Shown here in pieces: positions 13,382 through 19,677 of a stretch of DNA of 19,677 nucleotides. Source of the DNA: CAZKEW01 sp964580435 (GTDB lineage: Bacteria > Acidobacteriota > Aminicenantia > Aminicenantales > UBA8522). The notes under the pieces were generated by a model that saw nothing but the letters and a program-made list of their open reading frames with translations, did no database searches and was not told the DNA's origin. Where the stretch lies: NCBI GenBank assembly GCA_964580435.1, contig CAZOKP010000049.1, positions 1-19,677 on the forward strand. The letters run 5' to 3'. Every line of letters starts with the position of its first letter. Position 1 is the first letter of the stretch. The translations under genes were made by a program, and so were the position numbers.

Positions 13382-14545
13382 TTATTGACCTGTCCCCTTG
13401 GGACGCGTCCCCGTCAGGTTTTGAGAGAACCAGGCCCAGATTTTTTGGTGGAATGCCAGGCTGGGAGGATGTTCCTCCAGGAAAGTTCTCGGGTTCACGC
13501 GTTCCCTGTCCTCCGGCGTGAACCTGACGCGGGCGGCAGGATCATACAGCTGAGGGGCTTCGGGATGGAATTGCACGCCCAGAACATTGGGATAGCGCTC
13601 GTGCTCTATGGCTTCCACGACTTTCCCGTCCAGTGATGTGGCGATGACGCGGAGGCCTTGGCCCAGCTTTTCCGCCTGCTGATGATGGGTGGACAAGACG
13701 TAAGGAGTATCCTTGGGGTCAAACCCGAAAGGGGTGCAAAATTTTCCTTTTCCGTCAAGCTTGACCGGATGGAGAGAGACATAGTCATCTTTTGGAGTGA
13801 GTCTGTCAAAGGGGCTCTGGTGCCAATTTTCATAGCCCAGGCCGATGACGTCCTCGAGATAGGTCTTGCCGTAGATTTCCGACCAGATGTCCTGGGTGAG
13901 CGTGCCTCCTGTTCCGACGTTAAGAGTCTGGCTTCCGAGGCAAATGCCGAGAATGGGGTATTGTGGCCGGGATTCCAGGAGAGGTTTGAAGGACTGGTCC
14001 TGAGTCCCGCCCAGGAGATGGAAAATAAACGAGACCTCGAGGAAATGACGGTAGGGATCTTCTATCCTTGCCAAAAGACTTGTTTTTTCCCCGTAAAGGG
14101 ATGGCGGAATGTCAGGCCCGCCGAAAAAAATGATGCCGTCGGATTCTTTGAATATCTTTTCAAACTCCGCGGAGCAGGAATTTCTTTTAAAAAGATCGTT
14201 CGGGGCGAGTGGCCCGGAGACGGGATGAAAAATGATCCAATCCAGGTTATGAGCACTTACGTATTCCTGCGCTTTTTTATAATCGGTGAGCTCCTTCTCA
14301 TGATAAACGCCTAAAACCGCGAGTTGCGGAATATCGATAAGACCATTCTCCCTCAATGCCACCAAATCCTTGATGGTGTCCTCGGATGGGAAAAGAACAG
14401 CCAAAGTTATTTTTTCTTGTGGGAGCAAGACGCTTTCAACGCCGCGCTCCAAGGGCAAGCAAAAGAGAGCGGGTTGAGAGGCCCCGGCCGCGAAAAGAAT
14501 AAAGAGAATAAGAAGAATAAAGTTAATCGGTTTAGGATGCCTCAT
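13382..14545 (-). CDS. Exported peptidase C26 / class I amidotransferase-fold protein
   Basis: The 387-residue protein has an N-terminal signal peptide (about 7-23, ending AAGASQ), so it is likely periplasmic. The body matches peptidase C26 (gamma-glutamyl hydrolase and PuuD-like hydrolases that cleave gamma-glutamyl bonds). It has FGGPDIPPSLYGE, the nucleophile elbow GICLGSQ with Cys202, the STHHQQ motif, and GVQFHPE with His327 and Glu329 completing the triad. The region before the core (about 45-135) is an addition not seen in compact PuuD proteins. It is the last gene of the leftward block, 35 bases after the FAD subunit, with a GAGG ribosome site. The C-terminal TGTRPKGTG residues are encoded by a palindromic repeat and may not belong to the ancestral protein. 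The substrate is unknown; gamma-glutamyl peptides or muropeptide-like amides are possible. Confidence 0.85.
   Translation of the reverse strand: MRHPKPINFILLILFILFAAGASQPALFCLPLERGVESVLLPQEKITLAVLFPSEDTIKDLVALRENGLIDIPQLAVLGVYHEKELTDYKKAQEYVSAHNLDWIIFHPVSGPLAPNDLFKRNSCSAEFEKIFKESDGIIFFGGPDIPPSLYGEKTSLLARIEDPYRHFLEVSFIFHLLGGTQDQSFKPLLESRPQYPILGICLGSQTLNVGTGGTLTQDIWSEIYGKTYLEDVIGLGYENWHQSPFDRLTPKDDYVSLHPVKLDGKGKFCTPFGFDPKDTPYVLSTHHQQAEKLGQGLRVIATSLDGKVVEAIEHERYPNVLGVQFHPEAPQLYDPAARVRFTPEDRERVNPRTFLEEHPPSLAFHQKIWAWFSQNLTGTRPKGTGQ
13388..13419. repeat. REP-like palindrome over the 3' end of the C26 gene
   Basis: ACCTG (13388-13392) and CAGGT (13415-13419) enclose alternating units GTCCC-ctt-GGGAC (13392-13404) and GGGACGCGTCCC (13400-13411, a perfect 12-bp palindrome). 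This resembles the GGGGACA-type repetitive extragenic palindromes found in many bacterial genomes. It extends into the coding region and supplies the last residues of the protein. Confidence 0.45.
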
Positions 14546-14580
14546 TTTTTTCCTCTGGCCCTTTCCGGCCTCGATAGATT

Positions 14581-15555
14581 CTAAACCATGCTTACGAGCG
14601 CGCGGACGAGAGCGGCCTCGACCAGCTGCTTTTTGTAGCCGTTTTCCTCCAGTGGTTTCGCTTCCGCAAGCTCGGCTCGGGCGGCCTCCTTAATGAGAAC
14701 TTCGCTGACCTTCTTTTTTCTCAGGGCCTCTTCCGCTTTTTCCAGCCTCCAGGGGATCGGGGCCACTCCTCCCAAGACGATTCTCAAGTCAACCAAGCCT
14801 GCCCCCGAACCAGTCCCCTTGACCGCGGCGGAGACAAGCGCGAAATCCCATGCCCCTCTCTCCTTGAGCTTGATGTAGGTGCTTTGATCTTCCTTTTTGG
14901 CCGAGGGGATTTTGACCTCGCGCAGGAGTTCGTCGGGGCCGAGGATATTTTCCCTCCGAACGTTTTTGGAGGGGAGGGCGTAAAAATCCGCGAGAGGCAG
15001 GGTCTTCTCCCCGCGAGGAGAGCTGATCACGACTTGAGCGTCGAAAGAGATCAGGGCGGGAGCGAGGTCTGAGGGATAGACGATATAGCACATCCCTCCG
15101 CCGAAGATGGCATGATATTTATTCCGTCCCTTGTAGGCGAAGCACTGGCTCCCTCCCTTCTTGCGGCAGATGACCTGCGAATCCCTGTAGTACCAGCAGC
15201 GCGGCCTTTGGCAGAGGTTGCCGCCGACGGTGCCGACGTTGCGGATTTGGGGGGTGGCGACCGCGAGAGCGGCTTGGTTAAGTCCTGGGTATTCCTGCCG
15301 GATGAGCGGGTCTCGAGCCAGGTCGGCCACAGTGGTCAGGCCGCCAATCCGGACGCCGTCCTTTTCTTTTTTAATATACGAGAGCCCCGGTATTGTCTTG
15401 AGGTCGATGACGATGTTTGGCTCAGCGGTTCCTTCTTTGATTTCCGTGATCAGGTCGGTCCCGCCGGACATGAGCATGACCCTTTCTCCACCCTTGGAAA
15501 GAAGTGCCAGGGCCTGTTCTATTGACTGGGGTTCTGCCAGGCTAAAGTTTTTCAT
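14581..15555 (-). CDS. FAD-binding subunit of a PaoB-like molybdenum hydroxylase
   Basis: This is the medium subunit that passes electrons from the molybdenum centre via iron-sulfur clusters to FAD. The 324-residue protein has the two FAD loops of the xanthine oxidase family: LMSGGTDLI (about 28-36) and the ATPQIRNVGTVGGNL region (about 100-114). Unusually, four cysteines follow in a CX4CX9CX7C pattern (C115, C120, C130, C138), ahead of a second conserved block YHAIFGGGMCYIVYPSDLAPAL. An added 4Fe-4S cluster at this place is known in PaoB (YagS) of the E. coli periplasmic aldehyde oxidoreductase and in the 4-hydroxybenzoyl-CoA reductase beta subunit; ligation here is inferred. The start overlaps the stop of the molybdopterin subunit by four bases. 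No signal peptide, so export would be with its partner. Confidence 0.9.
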   Translation of the reverse strand: MKNFSLAEPQSIEQALALLSKGGERVMLMSGGTDLITEIKEGTAEPNIVIDLKTIPGLSYIKKEKDGVRIGGLTTVADLARDPLIRQEYPGLNQAALAVATPQIRNVGTVGGNLCQRPRCWYYRDSQVICRKKGGSQCFAYKGRNKYHAIFGGGMCYIVYPSDLAPALISFDAQVVISSPRGEKTLPLADFYALPSKNVRRENILGPDELLREVKIPSAKKEDQSTYIKLKERGAWDFALVSAAVKGTGSGAGLVDLRIVLGGVAPIPWRLEKAEEALRKKKVSEVLIKEAARAELAEAKPLEENGYKKQLVEAALVRALVSMV

Positions 15556-17711
15556 GAGGTCGCCCCCTTCACTCGCAGGGCCTGAAGTACTTTGTCGGGA
15601 GTCATCGGGATCTCGCGGACATGCACTCCAACGGCATTGAAAACGGCATTGGCCACGGCGGCGGAGCTGGGGATGCGCGGCGGTTCTCCGAGCCCCTTTG
15701 TCCCGAGGTTATTGATCCGAGGGTCAACGAGGTCGACAAAAATCGGCACGATTTCCGGAATGTCCATAGAGGTGGCGGGTTTGTAATTTTGCAGGCCCGT
15801 GTTCACCATTCTTCCCGTGTTCTCATCCAGGACGCGTTCTTCGAAGAGAGCCGTGCTCACCCCCTGGGTGACGCCTCCGACCACTTGGCTCTCGGCCGTC
15901 AGCCTGTTGATCACCCTCCCGATTTCATGGACGGCCACGACCTTGATGACTTTGACTTGGCCGGTCTCCATATCGACCTCCACCTCAGCGAAGTGCGCCC
16001 CAAAGGTGTTATAAGCGAACCCGGGCGGGAGGCCGCCTCTCTCGCCGTGAAAGACAGCTTCCCGACGCAGCTCTTTAGTGACTTCTTGAAAGGTGAGGGA
16101 ACGGCCGGGATTGTTCTTATCTAAGAACCGTTTGTTTTCGATGACGACATCCGAGGCGGCGATTTTTAATTTTTCGGCAGCCAAGTTCTTAAGATGGTCG
16201 GCGGCTTTCAGCGCCGCGTCCCTTACGGCAGGGGCCACAGAAGGATTTGTCAGGCTCCCTCCGGAAAGTACAGCCCATGGATATAGCGTGTCGCCGATCC
16301 TGATGGTGATATCCTTGGGCTCGAGCCCAAGTGTTTCAGCAGCGACCATGGCCATGAAGGTCCGGGTCCCTGTGCCGATGTCCTGTGTCCCGGATATGGC
16401 TTCGACGCTCCCGTCAGGATAAACTTTGATGTCGGCGAGAGTGCCGGGGACTCCGTCGCCCCACCAGATCTGGCTGGCCATTCCCAGGCCGCGTTTGATT
16501 ATTCCAGGTCCGTCACACGGTTGTTTGTTTCTCCGCTCCCAGCCAATCTTTTCCGCTCCCAGCTCGTAGCATTTGTCCAGGCCTTTAGAAGAGTAGGGGA
16601 TTCCAGTCTGTCCTTCATTGGCCGTGGTGTAGTTTTTTCTTCTGAGCTCCAATGGATCAAGACCTAACTTGGCAGCCAGTTCTTCCAGGAATCCCTCGAA
16701 GGCAAATGTTCCCTGGACATGGCCGGGCGCCCTGGTCGGCCGCGATGCGCCGGTATTTGTGAAGACGGTGTACTCCTCGACCTTCACGTTGGGGCATTTG
16801 TAGATGTCGATCAAAGGCTCGGAGCATTCATCTCCGCGGGCCAGGCCGCCGCTCGTGTAATTTTTCATCGTCAGGCAGGTCAACGTCCCGTCTTTTTTCG
16901 CACCTGCGTTTATGGTGATAAGGCTCGTAGGCCGGTTGCCGACGCAGAGCGAGTTCTCTTTACGGGTGAGCACTATTTTCACGGGCCGGCCGGTTTCCTT
17001 GGCCAGCTTGGCCGCGACGATAGTATGCTCATTGACAAAGAGCTTGGAGCCAAACCCCCCTCCCATATAGGTCTTGATCACCCTGACCTTGCTGGCAGGA
17101 ATATGAAGGGCCTCGGCCAGGCCGTCGCGGACGCTGAAAATGCCCTGCGTGGAATCCCAGACGGTCAATCGGTCTTCTTCCCACTGGGCGATGCTGGCGT
17201 GAGTTTCCGCGGGATGATGAATTTCTACGGCCGTCCTGTACGTGCGCTCGAAAGTGACCTCGGCCTCCGAAAATCCCTTGGCCACGTTGCCCCGGCTGTA
17301 TTCCTTGATTTTCTCCACGTTGGCCGACCCGTGAACTTGCGGAGCTCCTTCAGTCATAGCTTGTTCCGGCGTGACTGCATGCGGAAGAACCTTGTAGTCG
17401 ACCTTGATCAGCTTAAGGGCTCTCTCAGCCGTCTTCTCGTCTTCGGCAGCCACAGCGGCGACCTGCTCGCCTTCATATTTCACCCGGCCCTCTTTCAGCT
17501 GGAGGACAGCCAGGACTCCGGGGAGACTCCGGACCTGACTGAGGTCCATGCCGATGATTTCAGCCGAGGCATAAGGCGACCGCAGGATTTTTGCGTAAAG
17601 CATGTCTTCAAAGGACAGGTCATGGGTATATTTCGCCTTGCCCGTGACAACCAATTTTCCATCAACCCTCGGCGTGGGCCGGCCGATGATCTTGAATTCT
17701 TGTTTTTCCAT
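15552..17711 (-). CDS. Molybdopterin subunit, PaoC-like (xanthine oxidase family)
   Basis: This is the catalytic subunit, binding the molybdenum cofactor and oxidising an aldehyde or N-heterocycle with water as oxygen donor. The 719-residue protein is close to the length of PaoC (YagR). It shows the N-terminal GRPTPRVDGKLVVTGKAKYTHD and the YMGGGFGSKL cofactor motif. TRAPGHVQGTFAFEGFLEELA is a substrate-pocket and cofactor-contact region. The GTQDIGTGTRTF segment is followed later by GTKGLGEPP, whose Glu (residue 676) corresponds to the catalytic base of the family. There is no leader peptide. The gene starts one base after the stop of the iron-sulfur subunit and overlaps the FAD gene. The true substrate cannot be read from sequence; an aldehyde is favoured by the resemblance to PaoABC. 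Confidence 0.92.
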   Translation of the reverse strand: MEKQEFKIIGRPTPRVDGKLVVTGKAKYTHDLSFEDMLYAKILRSPYASAEIIGMDLSQVRSLPGVLAVLQLKEGRVKYEGEQVAAVAAEDEKTAERALKLIKVDYKVLPHAVTPEQAMTEGAPQVHGSANVEKIKEYSRGNVAKGFSEAEVTFERTYRTAVEIHHPAETHASIAQWEEDRLTVWDSTQGIFSVRDGLAEALHIPASKVRVIKTYMGGGFGSKLFVNEHTIVAAKLAKETGRPVKIVLTRKENSLCVGNRPTSLITINAGAKKDGTLTCLTMKNYTSGGLARGDECSEPLIDIYKCPNVKVEEYTVFTNTGASRPTRAPGHVQGTFAFEGFLEELAAKLGLDPLELRRKNYTTANEGQTGIPYSSKGLDKCYELGAEKIGWERRNKQPCDGPGIIKRGLGMASQIWWGDGVPGTLADIKVYPDGSVEAISGTQDIGTGTRTFMAMVAAETLGLEPKDITIRIGDTLYPWAVLSGGSLTNPSVAPAVRDAALKAADHLKNLAAEKLKIAASDVVIENKRFLDKNNPGRSLTFQEVTKELRREAVFHGERGGLPPGFAYNTFGAHFAEVEVDMETGQVKVIKVVAVHEIGRVINRLTAESQVVGGVTQGVSTALFEERVLDENTGRMVNTGLQNYKPATSMDIPEIVPIFVDLVDPRINNLGTKGLGEPPRIPSSAAVANAVFNAVGVHVREIPMTPDKVLQALRVKGATS

Positions 17712-17712
17712 T

Positions 17713-18342
17713 TTAGGCCTTCCTCATGCTTTTAGAAGCCGCCTCGACAGCCTCATAGATTTTAGTGTAGTTTCCGCAGCGGCACATGTTGCCGCTGAGG
17801 CCGGCCTTGATTTCATCCAGAGAAGGCGCCGGGTTATTCCTTAAGAGGGCGACTGAAGACATGATGAAACCGGGGGTACAGAACCCGCACTGATAGGCAT
17901 CTTTGTCGATGAACGCCTGCTGGACGGGATGGAGCGTTTCTCCCTGAGCCAGTCCCTCGACGGTCGTGACCGACCTGCCGTCAGCCCGGCAAGCCAGAAA
18001 AAGGCAGGCGTAAACGGGCTGGCCGTCCAGGAGGACAGTGCATCCTCCACACTCTCCGCGGTCGCAGGTCCTTTTAGTCCCGGTCAGCCCAAGTTTTTCT
18101 CTCAAGACTTCGAGCAACGTTTCCCTGGGCTCCACCTCCAGCGAGACCTTTTTTCCGTTGACGCTGAAGACGACAGCCTTTTTAGAGAAAACAGGAGCGG
18201 CAGAGACGCCCGACTGAGAAGCCGGCTGGGTTTGTCCTAAAAACCTTGTGGCCAGAGCCGCTCCGGCCGCACCACCCCCGAATCCTCTTAAAAAGGCCCG
18301 CCTGGTATATGTCTTTCTTTTTTTCCGAGACGTCTTTTCCAT
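17713..18342 (-). CDS. Tat-exported 2Fe-2S subunit, PaoA-like
   Basis: The small subunit carries two 2Fe-2S clusters. The 209-residue protein starts with a twin-arginine signal (TRRAFLRG, Arg14-Arg15) and a glycine/alanine-rich hydrophobic stretch, so the assembled enzyme is probably exported folded, with the other subunits travelling as passengers. After the leader, the plant-ferredoxin-like domain contributes C94, C99, C102 and C114 (CDRGECGGC and YAC). The helical domain contributes C153 and C156 (CGFCTPG) and C188 and C190 (CRCGNY). All eight ligands are present. A GAGGAG ribosome site precedes the ATG. It is the first of the three enzyme genes and follows a membrane-protein gene by 28 bases. 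Confidence 0.93.
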   Translation of the reverse strand: MEKTSRKKRKTYTRRAFLRGFGGGAAGAALATRFLGQTQPASQSGVSAAPVFSKKAVVFSVNGKKVSLEVEPRETLLEVLREKLGLTGTKRTCDRGECGGCTVLLDGQPVYACLFLACRADGRSVTTVEGLAQGETLHPVQQAFIDKDAYQCGFCTPGFIMSSVALLRNNPAPSLDEIKAGLSGNMCRCGNYTKIYEAVEAASKSMRKA

Positions 18343-18370
18343 CGGAAATCTCCTCTTGAAAGCCCTGCCC

Positions 18371-19045
18371 TTATCCCGCCAAATGGATGATGGCGATGAT
18401 AAGCAGGCACAAGATTAGAGCAGCAGGCGTCACGATATAGCGGGAAGCCCGCATCCGGCCGAGAGCCACTTGCTTCGCCTGGGCAACTGCAATCTTTTCC
18501 CCGACCAGGAAACCCAACGGAACCGTGAGGAGAGAAAGGCCGACCGCGAGAGGGGCGTAATAAAGAGATAAGGGATAATTTGTGCCGGGGAAAATGCAGG
18601 CGGGGATGCCGGTGGCGAACTTCGCCAGAGGAAAAAGGTTGACTGCGGCAAGGGCGGAGAGACCTCCGAGGACGGCCTGACCGGATTTTTTCTGGACGAG
18701 CGTTTCTTTGAGGACGATGACGATGACGAGAAAAGCCAGGGCTTCGGTCCAGAAAGCAAAAATGGGATTGGCGACAGCGCCGTGGCGAAGCGGCAGAGAA
18801 AGCAGGAAGGCGTCAAACATCTTCATCAGGCTGACAAGGAAAACAGCGATGACGAGACCGATAAAATGGCGCGTCAGGATCCAGGTCGCGGCAATAAAAA
18901 AGAGCGCCACCGCAGTCATGATCGAGCCAGAGGCCAGGGAAGCGCATTTTTGAAGCCCCAGGCCCAGGCTCGCTTCGGCAAGACCCCAGACGGCTCCCAG
19001 GATGATGATGTTGGGAATTTGACCAGAGGGAAATTTGTTGGCCAT
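18371..19045 (-). CDS. Multi-pass membrane protein of unknown function
   Basis: The 224-residue protein has about six to seven hydrophobic segments (near 12-28, 40-58, 60-82, 96-116, 122-140, 160-180 and 202-222) with few charged residues between them. I do not recognise a family. It begins with an unusually good AGGAGG ribosome site and is first in the leftward block, sharing the promoter with the molybdenum hydroxylase genes. That suggests a linked role, for example as an electron or substrate partner or a transporter for the substrate, but there are no haem-ligand or quinone motifs that I can point to. The segment FAFWTEALAFLVIVIVLKE and the NYPLSLYY loop would be useful search handles. 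Confidence 0.8.
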   Translation of the reverse strand: MANKFPSGQIPNIIILGAVWGLAEASLGLGLQKCASLASGSIMTAVALFFIAATWILTRHFIGLVIAVFLVSLMKMFDAFLLSLPLRHGAVANPIFAFWTEALAFLVIVIVLKETLVQKKSGQAVLGGLSALAAVNLFPLAKFATGIPACIFPGTNYPLSLYYAPLAVGLSLLTVPLGFLVGEKIAVAQAKQVALGRMRASRYIVTPAALILCLLIIAIIHLAG

Positions 19046-19092
19046 TCTTTCCTCCTGAACTTTTGTCGAGGCGCGGGCTCCGACGACTTGGA

Positions 19093-19106
19093 CTCATTAT
19101 AATGAG
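19093..19106. promoter_or_regulatory. Palindromic operator candidate over the -10 box
   Basis: CTCATTATAATGAG is a perfect 14-bp palindrome centred on the -10 element of the leftward promoter, and a further CTCATT half-site lies just to its right (19113-19118). A dimeric repressor binding here would block polymerase directly. No regulator gene is visible nearby. Confidence 0.45.
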
Positions 19107-19124
19107 GTAATTCTCATTTGACAA
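19096..19124 (-). promoter_or_regulatory. Promoter of the leftward molybdenum-hydroxylase block
   Basis: On the minus strand TTGTCA (19124-19119), a 17-base spacer and TATAAT (19101-19096) form a very strong promoter. The expected start near 19089 leaves a leader of about 44 bases ending in the AGGAGG ribosome site. Confidence 0.75.
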
Positions 19125-19245
19125 TATGTTTTCAATCTGCGTCAACTTTCGTTGGATGCCCTCAAAGAACGGCTCAGGAAGGCTAAATCCTCAAGGTCGC
19201 TCCAACGATTTTCGTGGATTTGACGATATTGTTTACCTTTCTTTT

Positions 19246-19275
19246 TTGACAGCAGGAAAGACGTGGCTTTATAAT
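19246..19275 (+). promoter_or_regulatory. Consensus promoter of the small rightward gene
   Basis: Both hexamers are perfect: TTGACA (19246-19251) and TATAAT (19270-19275), with an 18-base spacer. The transcript would start near 19282, about 20 bases before the GTG at 19303. It diverges from the leftward promoter about 120 bases away. Confidence 0.7.
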
Positions 19276-19302
19276 GATTTCTAAAAATAGAGAATAACTT
19301 CC

Positions 19303-19560
19303 GTGGCCGAGAAAATCATCGTTTGTTTCTATTCCGGGTACAAAGGAGACGAAACGCCGAGATCTCTCCTGGTTGGCGGCCAAGAGTATGCCGTCGAGAA
19401 AGTCCTCTCGAGAAAAAGGTGCCTTGAAAAAGATTCTGGAAGGCACTACGAGCTCTTTGTCTGCCGGGTGTCCGGAAAGACGGTGAAAATACGAAGGGAA
19501 GAGACCGGAGAGTGCGAGCTGACTTCTTCAGCTGGAATTTTTTCCCTTCCCAAAAAATAA
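19303..19560 (+). CDS. Small conserved-looking protein of unknown function
   Basis: The 85-residue product begins at GTG. The predicted pattern is alternating strands, with KIIVCFYSGYKGDETPRSL followed by LVGGQEYAVEKVLSRKRC and HYELFVCRVSGKTVKIRREE, as in a small beta-barrel. The 'Y-G-E-PR---v-G-ey-V--vl' pattern vaguely recalls small SH3-like bacterial proteins, but I cannot name the family. It is cytoplasmic (no leader), highly charged, and not part of an operon within the window. The Shine-Dalgarno is weak (AGAG about 10 bases upstream). The strong promoter suggests good expression. Beyond its stop the last 117 bases hold a weak hairpin at 19574-19590 and nothing else that I recognise. Confidence 0.65.
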   Translation: MAEKIIVCFYSGYKGDETPRSLLVGGQEYAVEKVLSRKRCLEKDSGRHYELFVCRVSGKTVKIRREETGECELTSSAGIFSLPKK

Positions 19561-19677
19561 GAGTTCCCCTCCTCTGGCAGGTCTGGCCAGGAAGCATCTC
19601 TTTTTCTGTGATGATTGGGTAGGGGCTTTGAAAGGGCTCGGCTCCCCGCTCCGATCGGCGGCCTGAATGGGCTCAGA

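Noticed and set aside
19145..19207. Inverted copies of CGTTGGA/TCCAACG in the divergent intergenic region
   Set aside because: Seven-base arms separated by about 45 bases are close to chance expectation and are not linked to either promoter.
19574..19605. Terminator after the 85-residue gene (CTGGC/GCCAG stem, later T-run)
   Set aside because: The stem is only five base pairs and the T-run begins 10 bases after it, so it is too weak to call.

Overview
The window looks like a chromosomal segment from a Gram-negative bacterium of moderately high GC. The outer membrane is implied by a Wzm/Wzt polysaccharide exporter and a heptose-phosphate adenylyltransferase. Export of folded cofactor proteins is implied by a Tat signal on an iron-sulfur subunit. 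The mix of genes is reminiscent of the Acidobacteriota/Aminicenantes side of the tree, but that is an impression; no rRNA or other phylogenetic marker is present.

Left end (1-1250): the possible 5' end of a leftward gene, then a leftward gene for a secreted protein with its own promoter. An intergenic stretch follows with a dispersed palindromic repeat and a near-perfect rightward promoter.

Main rightward block (1251-12892): an atypical receiver protein (Glu at the phosphoacceptor position), accD and folC, then seven ATP synthase genes in the order b, b-like, delta, alpha, gamma, beta, epsilon. A TrmN6-like methyltransferase, the Wzm-like permease, the Wzt-like ATPase with its carbohydrate-binding tail and an RfaE2-type enzyme complete it. 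Most junctions overlap or are a few bases apart, so accD to rfaE2 could be one long polycistron joining lipid, folate, energy and cell-surface functions. The F0 genes a and c are absent, and epsilon lacks its C-terminal helical domain.

Intergenic island (12893-13381): no ordinary gene. It holds a small self-contained leftward unit (promoter, Shine-Dalgarno, 20-codon ORF, terminator), a long nested inverted repeat, two further short palindromes and a REP-like palindrome that overlaps the 3' end of the next gene.

Leftward block (13382-19045): reading from its promoter near 19110, a multi-pass membrane protein, a Tat-exported 2Fe-2S subunit, a large molybdopterin subunit and an FAD subunit with a likely 4Fe-4S motif, then an exported class C26 amidotransferase-fold protein. 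The three middle genes resemble the periplasmic aldehyde oxidoreductase PaoABC of E. coli, but in a different order and with unfamiliar partners. The promoter carries a perfect palindrome over its -10 box.

Right end (19046-19677): divergent promoters, then a small rightward gene for an unrecognised 85-residue protein. Nothing further is recognised in the last ~115 bases.
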